The notes under the pieces: model-generated | The model's input: the letters and a program-made list of their open reading frames with translations, nothing else | Database searches by the model: none | What the model was told of the DNA's origin: nothing | Part shown: positions 16,832-26,899 of the stretch, piece after piece | How the letters are laid out: every line of letters starts with the position of its first letter | How positions within the stretch are numbered: position 1 is the first letter of the stretch | Origin: JBFXAM01 sp050184295 | GTDB taxonomy: Bacteria > Planctomycetota > Phycisphaerae > UBA1845 > Fen-1342 | Length of the DNA stretch: 33,288 bases | Reading direction: 5' to 3' | Assembly (NCBI GenBank): GCA_050184295.1 | Contig: JBFXAM010000046.1 | Span: forward strand, 1-33,288 | Position numbers and translations under genes: made by a program

Positions 16832-16891
16832 CAGCACTGCTCGTTTGGGGGGAGCAGGGCGAATTGCCGACCACGGTCCCAGGAGGCTCGG

Positions 16892-17557
16892 ATGCGCACC
16901 TTCGGCTGCTCTCTCGCACTCGCGCTTTTTTCGCTCCTGCTCCCGGGCGGCTGCCCGACCGCGGGGCTCATTCCCACCAGCGAATTTGACGCGGTCGGCC
17001 GCTCCGACACCGGATTCAACACCACCGGAGCCCCAACCACCACTGCCGGCGGGTCCGCGATCGGCGGAAGCTCGACCGCGACCGGCGGCGGAACCGCGTC
17101 CGACGACCTCACCGCCCGCTTTCCCGCCTGCGGCGAACCGCTCAGCGCCGCCACCTGGAAGGCCGAAGTGCTCCGCCTGGTGAATCGCGAACGCTCGAAC
17201 CGCGGCCTGCCGACGCTTTCGCGGAGCGACACGCTCGAGAACCAGGCCGAGCAATACGCCTGCGAGATGATCCAGGACGGGTTCTTCGCCCACGTGAGCC
17301 CGGTCACCGGCAGCACGCTCGCGCAGCGCGCCAGCGAGTTCCGCTACAACTACTACGTCATCGGCGAAAACCTCGCCGCCGGGCAGACCTCGCCCGAGCA
17401 GGTCGTGCTCGACTGGATGAACAGCCCCGGGCACCGCGCCAATATTCTCGACGAACGCTTCATCGAGATCGGCATCGCCGTCCGAGCCGGCGGAACCTAT
17501 GGCCTGTACTGGGTGCAGGAATTCGGCCTGCCGCAGAACACCGGCACGCGACCGTGA
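16892..17557 (+). CDS. CAP/SCP-domain lipoprotein
   Basis: This 221-residue protein has a lipoprotein signal ending at Cys21 (FSLLLPGGC), a Thr/Ser/Gly-rich linker (about 25-85), and a CAP domain (about 92-221). The domain shows LVNRERSNRGLPTL, the active-cleft His in FFAHVSPVTG, GENLAAGQTS, and WMNSPGHRANILDERF. Bacterial CAP proteins are secreted; their activity is mostly unknown, with membrane-binding or protease-like roles proposed. AGGAGG at 16881-16886 precedes the ATG. It is transcribed divergently from the PKD/WD40 metzincin lipoprotein. Confidence 0.9.
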   Translation: MRTFGCSLALALFSLLLPGGCPTAGLIPTSEFDAVGRSDTGFNTTGAPTTTAGGSAIGGSSTATGGGTASDDLTARFPACGEPLSAATWKAEVLRLVNRERSNRGLPTLSRSDTLENQAEQYACEMIQDGFFAHVSPVTGSTLAQRASEFRYNYYVIGENLAAGQTSPEQVVLDWMNSPGHRANILDERFIEIGIAVRAGGTYGLYWVQEFGLPQNTGTRP

Positions 17558-17961
17558 CTTCCTGGCGGGCGCTGGGGCTGACGCCGCGAGACGCCTGCGC
17601 GCGGGACGTGGTCGCGGCCGCTGCCGAGGGTTGTGCGGCTCCGACGGGTGGCGCCGGGCAGGTTGGTCCAACCTCGACCGAATTTCAAACATCGCTCGAC
17701 GCCCAACTTCCCCTCAATTCCTCGCCACGCCGCCGTGCTGGCGGTCGGTTGCCGTGACGGACGGCCACTCGTGCGGTTTTCGCGCGAGATCACGCCGGAC
17801 GTCTGCCGACGCGGACGAGACTTCCGCTCGCTCGATCGCGGCCGGACGTCCGCGGACCGGTCCGATATCGCACGTGTCGATCGGGCGGCGCGCTCGATGA
17901 CACTCGTCCGCGCAGGCCGAAGCCCGCGGCTCAGCGGCGCTGGACGTTCGTGGATCACACT
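17558..17961. other. 404-bp gap between the convergent CAP and pyrophosphatase genes
   Basis: No convincing gene was found; short open frames here have no ribosome binding site or recognisable protein. The gap holds a 15-bp palindrome AGGTTGGTCCAACCT (17660-17674). It also holds two abutting perfect palindromes, CGGACGTCCG (17843-17852) and CGGACCGGTCCG (17853-17864). Any of these could act in termination or protein binding. Confidence 0.4.
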
Positions 17962-20532
<2,571 letters not shown>

Positions 20533-21192
20533 TGACAACGCCTCCTCGGCTTGATCCGCAAGCTCGTCTGGTTTCGTGACAACTCGAAAATCGCGACGGG
20601 ATCGCACGGCCGCGCGCCGTGTTCCACTTCGTGCGCCACTTCAAGCCGCGACCCCTTGCCTGGGGCTGCCGCCGGCCGCCGGCGGATCAGACCGCAGACC
20701 CGGCGGCGCGTCGCCGGGCGCACCATGAGCGCGCACCCGCGACCGAGTCGTCGATTCTGCGTTAATCCTGCAAACGCGTCAAGAGCGCGGGCACGCCTGC
20801 CGGCAGCTGGAGCGCGAGAGCGCGAGGCGCGTCTCGCTCAGGGCTGTAATGCTGCGGCCCGACGGAGCGGGTCGATGACCCGGAAGGCCCCGAGGTCTCC
20901 GTTCCGGCGGTCGCCGACGAGCGTCGCGACGACCGTAATCGCGACGTCACCGTCCAACCCCCCGGATGCACGCCCCGCGCCGGCGCTCAACCCGCGTGCT
21001 CGTGTCAACGAACGGTTCGCACAACCCCATCTGAGCTGCATCCCGCGTTCCGCCGCGGGCACGGTGTCACGCGGCCCTTGCGAATGCCGGCGGAACGCGG
21101 CAGACTGACGTCGCGTCCGCTCCCGCGGGCCACCGAATCCGCAATGCGACCGCGCCGCGTCCGCGCGGTGTACAACTCTTCCGGGGTCACGC
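20533..21192. other. 660-bp divergent gap between hppA and a lipoprotein gene
   Basis: It holds the hppA promoter and leader (to 20782). The leader contains a GC hairpin (7-bp stem CCCGGCG/CGCCGGG, within about 20687-20710) but no riboswitch fold I recognise. Beyond the promoter a small dyad, CGGGTC-GAT-GACCCG, lies near 20870. Open frames on both strands look like chance products of high GC: no family match, no ribosome binding site. Confidence 0.4.
20754..20782 (-). promoter_or_regulatory. Probable promoter of the membrane pyrophosphatase gene
   Basis: On the minus strand TTGACG (20777-20782) and CAGAAT (20754-20759) are spaced by exactly 17 nt. The predicted leader is about 215 nt, long enough to hold regulatory structure. 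Confidence 0.5.
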
Positions 21193-21927
21193 GTGACGGC
21201 GTTGCAGATCGTGCGAACCGTCGGACCGGCCTGCGTGTGCGCAGCACTCGTCGCTGGCTGCGCCGGCCGGAATGAGCTGACGCTCGAGCAGGACTTCGCG
21301 CCCCCCGCACAGCGGCAGCTCCAGTTGACCAGCACGACGGCGTTCTGCGACGACGCGGACGGCCGACGCGAATTCCTGCTCGCGTTCCCCCTCCCGGGCT
21401 CCGCCGACGGGCCGCGCGACTTCCTGCTCTTTCTCGACCTGCCGGCCCAGCCCGGCGAATCCGTGATTGCTCCGGAGCGCAGCGACGCCGCCCGCGGATT
21501 CCTCATCCAGAAGGTCGGACGCTTCGCCGGCAAGGCTGTGCTGATCGATGGCGTCGTCACGTGCCGGCGAGACCTCCTGCACGCGCGGCGCTGGCATGTC
21601 TCGATCGCGGCCAACTGCAATGACGAGACGCGCGTCCGCGGCGGCGCGTGGGCCGAGCCCGCGCCGCACGAGCTCGCGGCGTTTCGCCGCCGACACACCG
21701 GAGATCTCGACGAACTCGCGGCCAACGTCCGCGCCGCGCCCGCCGCACCGACGGCCGCCGATGACAGCGACTCGCGCGAGTCCGCCCGCGCGGACCCGGC
21801 ACCCGCGGGCGCTGCCGGGCCGACCCCGGCGACCCGCATTGTCGCACCCGCCGGCGCCGCCGCGCCGACCGATGCCGCCGTTCGGCCGGACGGCGCCGCG
21901 TCCTCGCCCGGAGCGCCTGCGCCGTGA
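21193..21927 (+). CDS. Lipoprotein of unknown function
   Basis: The 244-residue product starts with a lipoprotein signal (VCAALVAGC, Cys23). A globular part follows (about 30-160) with three Cys (TAFCDDADGR, VVTCRRDLLHARRW, AANCNDETR), which could form a disulfide in an exported protein. The last 75 or so residues are Ala/Pro/Asp-rich low complexity. I do not recognise the family. The start is GTG with only a weak ribosome binding site. Its TGA overlaps the GTG of the PTPS-like gene by 4 bp (GTGA), so the two are translated together. Confidence 0.7.
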   Translation: MTALQIVRTVGPACVCAALVAGCAGRNELTLEQDFAPPAQRQLQLTSTTAFCDDADGRREFLLAFPLPGSADGPRDFLLFLDLPAQPGESVIAPERSDAARGFLIQKVGRFAGKAVLIDGVVTCRRDLLHARRWHVSIAANCNDETRVRGGAWAEPAPHELAAFRRRHTGDLDELAANVRAAPAAPTAADDSDSRESARADPAPAGAAGPTPATRIVAPAGAAAPTDAAVRPDGAASSPGAPAP

Positions 21928-22295
21928 ACACGTTTGAAGTGAGTGTGTCGGGCTGGTTCGCGGCGGCGCACCAGTTGCGAATGCCCGACGGGGGGCTGGA
22001 GCGTCTGCACGGGCACAACTGGCGCGCGACGATCACTTATGCCGGCCCGCAACTCGACGAAATGGAAGTGCTGGTCGATTTCACGCGCCTCAAGCCCGCG
22101 CTCGACGCCATCCTCGCCGCGCTGCACGACCGCCACCTGAACGAGCTGCCCGCGTTCGCGACGCGCAACCCGTCCGCGGAGAACGTCGCGCGGCACATCG
22201 CCGAGCGGCTGGCGGCGGAGTTCAGCACACCGGCGCGGCTGGCGTGCGTGGAAGTGGAGGAGACGCCCGGATGTGTGGCGCGCTTTCGCCCGTGA
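21924..22295 (+). CDS. 6-pyruvoyl-tetrahydropterin synthase/QueD-like protein with altered active site
   Basis: This 123-residue protein has the T-fold of the PTPS/QueD family. The three zinc-binding His are present (His16 in FAAAHQL; His29 and His31 in LHGHNW), and so is the pterin-anchoring Glu in VEVEETPG. The catalytic Cys of QueD (KCGRLHGH in E. coli) is replaced: here the segment reads GGLERLHGH, Leu at the Cys position with Glu26 beside it. The Asp-His pair of LDHHYLN reads LHDRHLN. It may be a PTPS variant using another base, or may have lost the standard reaction. No other queuosine or folate gene is near. The start is GTG, overlapping the preceding lipoprotein stop. Confidence 0.85.
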   Translation: MNTFEVSVSGWFAAAHQLRMPDGGLERLHGHNWRATITYAGPQLDEMEVLVDFTRLKPALDAILAALHDRHLNELPAFATRNPSAENVARHIAERLAAEFSTPARLACVEVEETPGCVARFRP

Positions 22296-22304
22296 GGTGC
22301 GGTG

Positions 22305-23045
22305 TCAGCGCGCGCCGAGCGCCCGCGACCGGAGCGGCGCGTAGGTCGCCAGCAGGTCGAGGATCCGCTGCCGCACGATCGTCATCGCCTCCTCGTCGCT
22401 CAGACCCGCAAGGTCAGCGGGCGTCAGCGGCTCGCCGTACGCGACATACACGCAGCCGGGCAGCGGGAGCGGCGAGTGCCGCGGCCAGGCGTCGAACGCG
22501 CCGAGGATGAGCGTGGGGATGAGCGGCACGCCGGTCTTGCGGGCGAGCAACACCACGCCGGGCTGCATCGGCGCGATCGAGCCGTCGCGCGTGCGCGTGG
22601 CCTCGGGGAACGCGACGAGCAGACCGCCGGCGCGCAGAATGCGCAGCGACTCCTTGATCGCCGCCATGTCGGCGGTGCCGCGCTTCACGGGGAATGCGTT
22701 CAGCGAGCGGATCAGGCGATCGAAACGCCCGCCTTGGAACAGCGTGTGCCGGGCCATGAAGTGCGCCTCGCGATGCAGCGCCAGCGCCGCCAAGACGGGG
22801 TCGAGAAAGCTCTGGTGATTCGCGATCAGCAGCCCGCCGCCGCTGCCCGGCACGTGCCGCCGCTCGAATACGCGCCCGCGCAGATAGAGCACGAAAAACC
22901 AGCGGCAAGGCAGGCGGCACAACCGCCACCACCAGCGCACGCCGGGCACCGGCTCCAACGCGCCCGCGCGGCGCGACGCCCGCGCCGCGACTCCACTGCC
23001 GGTGTCGGCGAGCGAACCGGCCAGCGCGTTCGAAGCGATCGTCAT
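22305..23045 (-). CDS. plsC: 1-acyl-sn-glycerol-3-phosphate acyltransferase
   Basis: This 246-residue membrane-associated enzyme adds the second acyl chain to form phosphatidic acid. The HX4D motif is His77-Asp82 in NHQSFLDP, and the acceptor motif FPEATRTRDGS corresponds to FPEGTRS. A hydrophobic stretch (RWFFVLYLRG) precedes it. It follows cmk on the same strand after 75 bp, a pairing seen in many bacteria. It converges with the PTPS-like gene, leaving 9 bp between the stops. Confidence 0.92.
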   Translation of the reverse strand: MTIASNALAGSLADTGSGVAARASRRAGALEPVPGVRWWWRLCRLPCRWFFVLYLRGRVFERRHVPGSGGGLLIANHQSFLDPVLAALALHREAHFMARHTLFQGGRFDRLIRSLNAFPVKRGTADMAAIKESLRILRAGGLLVAFPEATRTRDGSIAPMQPGVVLLARKTGVPLIPTLILGAFDAWPRHSPLPLPGCVYVAYGEPLTPADLAGLSDEEAMTIVRQRILDLLATYAPLRSRALGAR

Positions 23046-23120
23046 GTCGTCTCGCGAAAAGCGCGGGGGCCGAGCAGCCCCGCGGCGACGAGGCCCCGTC
23101 GAACCGAACGAGCGCGGCGG

Positions 23121-23834
23121 TCAGAGCGCGGCGTGCGAATCGCGACCGGCCGCGAGCGTCTGCGGATCGACCAGCCCGCGATCGACCAGGTGCCTGACGA
23201 TCTGGTCGACCACTTCGTGGATCGAATGGTGCGTGCTGTCGATGAAGATCGCCCCTTCCGGCACAACCATCGGCGCGACCGCCCGCTCCGCGTCCGTGCG
23301 GTCGCGGTCGATCACCTTTTGCAGCACGTCCTCGTAGGTCACGTCCTCGCCGTCGGCGATCAGCTCGTGATAACGCCGCTCCGCCCGCTTCTCGGGCGCC
23401 GCGTCCATGAAGAAGCGTGCGTCGGCGTCGGGGAAAGCGACGCTGCCCTGATCGCGCCCCTCCGTCACCATGGTGCCGAGCCGCTGGCCGATCTTGCGCT
23501 GCTTCTCGACGAGCACACGCCGTACGCCCGGCGACGCGGCGATGTAGCGGGCGTGGTCGCTGACGCGCGTGCCGCGGATCTCCTCGGTGACGTCATGCCC
23601 GCGGAGCGTGACGCGAATGTGCGTCGGCCCCAGGTCGAGCCGGTATTCGTCGCCCGCCGCCAAGCGCGTCAGGGCGTCGTCGTCGGTCAGGTCGACGCCG
23701 TCCTCAAGCGCCGCGAGCGTCACGACCCGGTACATCGCGCCCGTGTCGAGGTAGGGGATCCCCAGCCGGGCCGCCACCTTTCGCGCCACGGTGCTTTTCC
23801 CTGAGCCTGCCGGCCCGTCGATCGTGATAATCAT
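23121..23834 (-). CDS. cmk: Cytidylate kinase
   Basis: This 237-residue protein phosphorylates CMP and dCMP using ATP. The P-loop is at the N-terminus (TIDGPAGSGKST), followed by YLDTGAMYR. The NMP-binding region includes RVSDHARYIAASPGVR, and GRDQGSVAFPDADARFF carries the catalytic Arg-Asp. The start is the ATG directly before the P-loop; the open frame upstream has no family similarity. A minus-strand TATAAT lies 43-48 nt upstream. Its length is standard. Confidence 0.95.
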   Translation of the reverse strand: MIITIDGPAGSGKSTVARKVAARLGIPYLDTGAMYRVVTLAALEDGVDLTDDDALTRLAAGDEYRLDLGPTHIRVTLRGHDVTEEIRGTRVSDHARYIAASPGVRRVLVEKQRKIGQRLGTMVTEGRDQGSVAFPDADARFFMDAAPEKRAERRYHELIADGEDVTYEDVLQKVIDRDRTDAERAVAPMVVPEGAIFIDSTHHSIHEVVDQIVRHLVDRGLVDPQTLAAGRDSHAAL

Positions 23835-23876
23835 GTGCTCGGCTCTGCGCTCTCGATTTCCAACGAATCCGGCGGG

Positions 23877-23882
23877 ATTATA
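23877..23882 (-). promoter_or_regulatory. -10-like box upstream of cmk
   Basis: A perfect TATAAT on the minus strand lies 43 nt before the cmk ATG, in the 114-bp gap shared with the divergent HAD gene. No -35 box of the TTGACA type is seen at the right distance. Confidence 0.35.
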
Positions 23883-23948
23883 GCGACCATCGCCGGGGCC
23901 GGCTGCGCTGTCCGCGCGGCAAGCCGGAACGCGTCGACGGAGAATCAC

Positions 23949-24266
23949 ATGGCTCGCGCCAAGACGATCATGGTGGACATGGACGGCGTGATCTGCACCG
24001 AGGAGCGCACCTTCGAGCGCGCCCTCGCCCAGCCGCTCGACGGCGCGCGAGACGCCCTCGCGCAGCTCAAGGCCGCCGGACACACCGTGATTGTCTACAC
24101 CGGTCGGGGATGGCCTGAGTATCGCGCGACCAAGCAGTGGCTCGACGACCACGGCATGCAGTATGACGCGATCCACATGGGCAAGCCGATCGCCGACGTG
24201 TGGATCGACGACCGCGCCCTGCGGTTCACGAACTGGAACGACGCGCTGCGCGACCTCGGCGCCTGA
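23949..24266 (+). CDS. Small capless HAD-superfamily phosphatase
   Basis: This 105-residue protein has the HAD core without a cap. Motif I is VDMDGVIC (nucleophile Asp10, acid/base Asp12), motif II is the Thr of VIVYTGRG, motif III is the Lys of HMGKPIAD, and motif IV is WIDDRAL. GGAG precedes the ATG. Its small size and open active site suggest a nucleotide, sugar-phosphate or protein substrate; which one cannot be told. It is divergent from cmk. Confidence 0.88.
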   Translation: MARAKTIMVDMDGVICTEERTFERALAQPLDGARDALAQLKAAGHTVIVYTGRGWPEYRATKQWLDDHGMQYDAIHMGKPIADVWIDDRALRFTNWNDALRDLGA

Positions 24267-24298
24267 CGTCGCCGCCGACGGCGTCCCCGCGGCGCGTG

Positions 24299-24952
24299 CT
24301 ACCGCTTTGCAAGCGCCAGCAACGACCAGCTCAACGTGGGCGAATCGGGAAATCTCCGCGCCGCCGCCGCAAGTGGCGCACGAACGGTCGTCTCAAGATC
24401 GTCGCTCGAACGCAGCGTGTCGATCGCCCGCCGGCTCAGCATGACCGACCAGCTTGCTCCGGCGCGCGCCACAGCGCCGCCCGCGGTAGGCGGAGACACG
24501 GGTGCGTGCGACCCCGAGCCCGCAGCACTCCAGAGCGCCTGCAAACCCGCCGCGATCAGCACGACGGCGGCGGCGCGCGCCAGTCCGCGCGCCCAGAGCA
24601 CCCGCGCCTGCTGCCGCCCGGGGGCGCCCGCGCGACCGACGCGAACCCGGTGTGTGTCGAAATCGGCCGCGGCCTCCCCCACCACCGCCGCGGCGCGATT
24701 CGCGCTGCGCAGCGCCGCCCCGCGTAACGGCGCGGTGCGCTCGACATCGTGCCATGCGGGCGCCACGCGCTCCGCTTCCCTCCACGCCGGCGCCGTGCCG
24801 CGCACCGCGCGCTCCGCGTCGCGCAGCGCCGCGACCCGCGCCGCGCACAAGGCACAATGCGCCAGGTGTGCCCGCGCCGCGGCTTCGTGCCCGCCGAGCG
24901 ACTCGCCCGCGACCAGGTCAGCCAGGTGCTCGTGAAGCTCTTCACAGGTCAT
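24299..24952 (-). CDS. Anti-sigma factor with zinc-finger domain (ZAS/HC2 type)
   Basis: This 217-residue protein begins with a zinc-binding anti-sigma domain (about 1-50) with HLAHCALC as the His-Cys-Cys signature. A charged linker of about 75 residues follows, then a membrane helix (ARAAAVVLIAAGLQALW) and an exported C-terminal part of about 75 residues with no recognised domain. It should hold the sigma factor encoded just upstream, with which it shares a 4-bp ATGA overlap. Confidence 0.85.
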   Translation of the reverse strand: MTCEELHEHLADLVAGESLGGHEAAARAHLAHCALCAARVAALRDAERAVRGTAPAWREAERVAPAWHDVERTAPLRGAALRSANRAAAVVGEAAADFDTHRVRVGRAGAPGRQQARVLWARGLARAAAVVLIAAGLQALWSAAGSGSHAPVSPPTAGGAVARAGASWSVMLSRRAIDTLRSSDDLETTVRAPLAAAARRFPDSPTLSWSLLALAKR

Positions 24953-25479
24953 GAGTGCGTCTCCGAAACCCCGGGCGCGAGCCGCGCGCGGATCGCGTCG
25001 AGGGCCCGCAGGTAATGCGTTTTCGCGGTCGAAACCGCGATGCCCAGCTCCGCGGCCACTTCGCCGAACGAGCACTCGTCGAAACACTTCGCCAGCAACA
25101 CGAGCCGCTGCTGCTCGCTCAACGCCGCGATCGCCGCCCGCACGATCGCCGCTTCGTCCGCCGCGCCCGGCGTGGCCGGCGTCTGCGCCTCCCCGAATCG
25201 TTCGAGCGCGACCGCCCGCTCCCGCCGCACGCGCTCCCGCGCCGAACGCCAGCGGTCGATGATCACGGACGACGTCGCCCGCCGCAGCCACGCCCGCGCG
25301 GCCCCGTCGCTTTCGAATCGCACGCCCGCATGCAGCAGGCGGACGAATACGTCCTGCAGCGCGTCGAGCGCGTCGTCGTGCCGCCCGCACAGGCCGAACG
25401 CCCAGCGATACACACGCGCCCGGTGCGCCGCAAAGCAGCGCTCGACATCGGCGCGGTGGTCGGCGGTGCATGCCGGCAA
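24949..25479 (-). CDS. Sigma-70 family (ECF-type) RNA polymerase sigma factor
   Basis: This 176-residue protein has region 2 (VYRWAFGLCGRHDDALDALQDVFVRLL, then AWLRRATSSVIIDRWRSARER). Region 4 follows (ALSEQQRLVLLAKCFDECSF, then AAELGIAVSTAKTHYLRALDAIRARL). There is no region 1 or 3, as in ECF factors. I chose TTG 25479 because GAGGAA lies 8 nt upstream and the protein then begins right before region 2. An in-frame ATG at 25611, touching the upstream stop as TGATG, would add 44 Arg/Gly-rich residues. The anti-sigma gene follows with an ATGA overlap. Confidence 0.88.
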   Translation of the reverse strand: MPACTADHRADVERCFAAHRARVYRWAFGLCGRHDDALDALQDVFVRLLHAGVRFESDGAARAWLRRATSSVIIDRWRSARERVRRERAVALERFGEAQTPATPGAADEAAIVRAAIAALSEQQRLVLLAKCFDECSFGEVAAELGIAVSTAKTHYLRALDAIRARLAPGVSETHS

Positions 25480-25610
25480 GTCGTGCGTTCCTCGCGACCG
25501 CGACGTGCGCCGGCCCCAGCCGGCCGCCCGGACCGCGCGCCGCCGCGGCGCGGCTCCGTCGTCCCGCCCCGAAGCCGGCGCGGGCGTCCATCGCTCGACG
25601 GACGGCGGCA

Positions 25611-26672
25611 TCAGCGTTCCGCGGCGCGTTCGGCGTTCGGCCCGACGCGGCTCAGCGCAGTCAGCGTCTGGGGACGATCGTAGAGCGCCTTGCCCGGAAA
25701 CTTCCAGACGACGGCGCCGTCTTCGACCAGGTCGCCGTCGTGCGCGATCAGCTTTCCCGGCAACGCGACGCGCACTTCGAACGTCTCGTCGCCGATATCC
25801 TCGGTCACGGCTCGGCGGGCCTGCTCCAGATCGTACGCGGCGAAGAACTGCTCGATCTGCCGCCTGGGCGCGCCCAGGTCCATGAGCGTTCGGCGGAGCA
25901 CGTCGCGGGCGTCGGTTGTGAGGCGGCGGCCGAACTCATCGATCTGGCGGTCGCGCGCTTCACCCCCGGGCTGCTGGAGCAGCGCGACGACCGGCGCGAC
26001 CTCGGCGCCCTCGAAGTGGCGCGTCACGGCGGCGCGCAGCAGCAGCTCGAAATGGCCCGGCCATTTCTCGCCCACGGTATCCACCGCGAGCTGGACGAAC
26101 TGGGCGTGCTTGCTGGCTTCGATCGTCCGCAGCGCCCGCACCAGGTCGCTCAGCTCGTCAGTGCTCAGCTCGGCGAGATCCTTGCCCTCGGCGGCCTTGA
26201 ACACGCCGGCTTCCTGGAGCGCGCTCTTGAGATACTCAAACCGCGCCTGCTCGCGCGGCTGGTAGACGCGCTTGAAGTGATAGAAGGTGCCGTCCGCACG
26301 GCGCTCGACGCGCACGTCGGTCGGAAACTGCAACGCGGTCTCGTGATTCGCGTCGTCCTGCGGCGCGAACGACGTCGGCAGCGCGCTCCCCGCGGGCAAG
26401 TCGAGGGTCGCGACGCGCCGGAACTCCTGCTTGCCGTCATCCTTCGTCACCGTCTCGTCATCGACGCGCCAACCGGTCCGCAGATCGGGCATTTGATCGC
26501 CCGTGAACACATCCTGCGGTTCGCCCTGAATGCGCATCTCGATTCGCACGGCGCCGTTCGGGCGCACCGTGATCGTTTCCTTCCGCTCCAGGCAGCCCAC
26601 GAGCGCCGCAAGCGCGAGCGGCGTCGCCGCGACCAGACAGACGGTACGCAATCCTGTGATCGACTGAAGCAT
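25611..26672 (-). CDS. Lipoprotein of unknown function, first gene of a sigma/anti-sigma operon
   Basis: This 353-residue protein has a lipoprotein signal with Cys27 in ALAALVGC. The N-terminal half is beta-rich (ETITVRPNGAVRIEMRIQGE). It is followed by a long, mostly helical, charged region (about 140-290) and a beta-strand C-terminal part (DETFEVRVALPGKLIAHDGD, then VVWKFPGKAL). This resembles bacterial lipoproteins with a ferritin-like helical insert in a beta domain, but I cannot name a family. GGAGGACTGGAG precedes the ATG. Its position ahead of the sigma gene suggests it is made with the sigma module, either as a target or as an envelope sensor. Confidence 0.75.
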   Translation of the reverse strand: MLQSITGLRTVCLVAATPLALAALVGCLERKETITVRPNGAVRIEMRIQGEPQDVFTGDQMPDLRTGWRVDDETVTKDDGKQEFRRVATLDLPAGSALPTSFAPQDDANHETALQFPTDVRVERRADGTFYHFKRVYQPREQARFEYLKSALQEAGVFKAAEGKDLAELSTDELSDLVRALRTIEASKHAQFVQLAVDTVGEKWPGHFELLLRAAVTRHFEGAEVAPVVALLQQPGGEARDRQIDEFGRRLTTDARDVLRRTLMDLGAPRRQIEQFFAAYDLEQARRAVTEDIGDETFEVRVALPGKLIAHDGDLVEDGAVVWKFPGKALYDRPQTLTALSRVGPNAERAAER

Positions 26673-26899
26673 CTCCAGTCCTCCGCGGTGTAATCGAGCG
26701 CTCGGTTATCAGGCGTTTCACGCCGCCACGCCGCGGCCCGCCTGTCCGTGTTCCACCTTGAGAACGTTGCCGACTGTGAATTGGACGACAGCCGCACCGA
26801 TGAAATGGCTAAGATGGTCTGCTCGATTCGGGCGGCAGGCGCGCGTCGGCGGACCCGCGGACGCGGCGCCGGTCATGATCCCAGCGCAGGCGAGAACCC

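Noticed and set aside
16724..17692. Upstream extension of the PKD/WD40 lipoprotein frame
   Set aside because: It would run antisense through the CAP gene and remove the lipoprotein signal. ATG 16723 has AGGAG and a lipobox directly after it.
20838..21042. Possible small minus-strand gene upstream of the hppA promoter
   Set aside because: The end of the frame looks slightly protein-like, but there is no ribosome binding site, no known family and the composition is that of chance frames.
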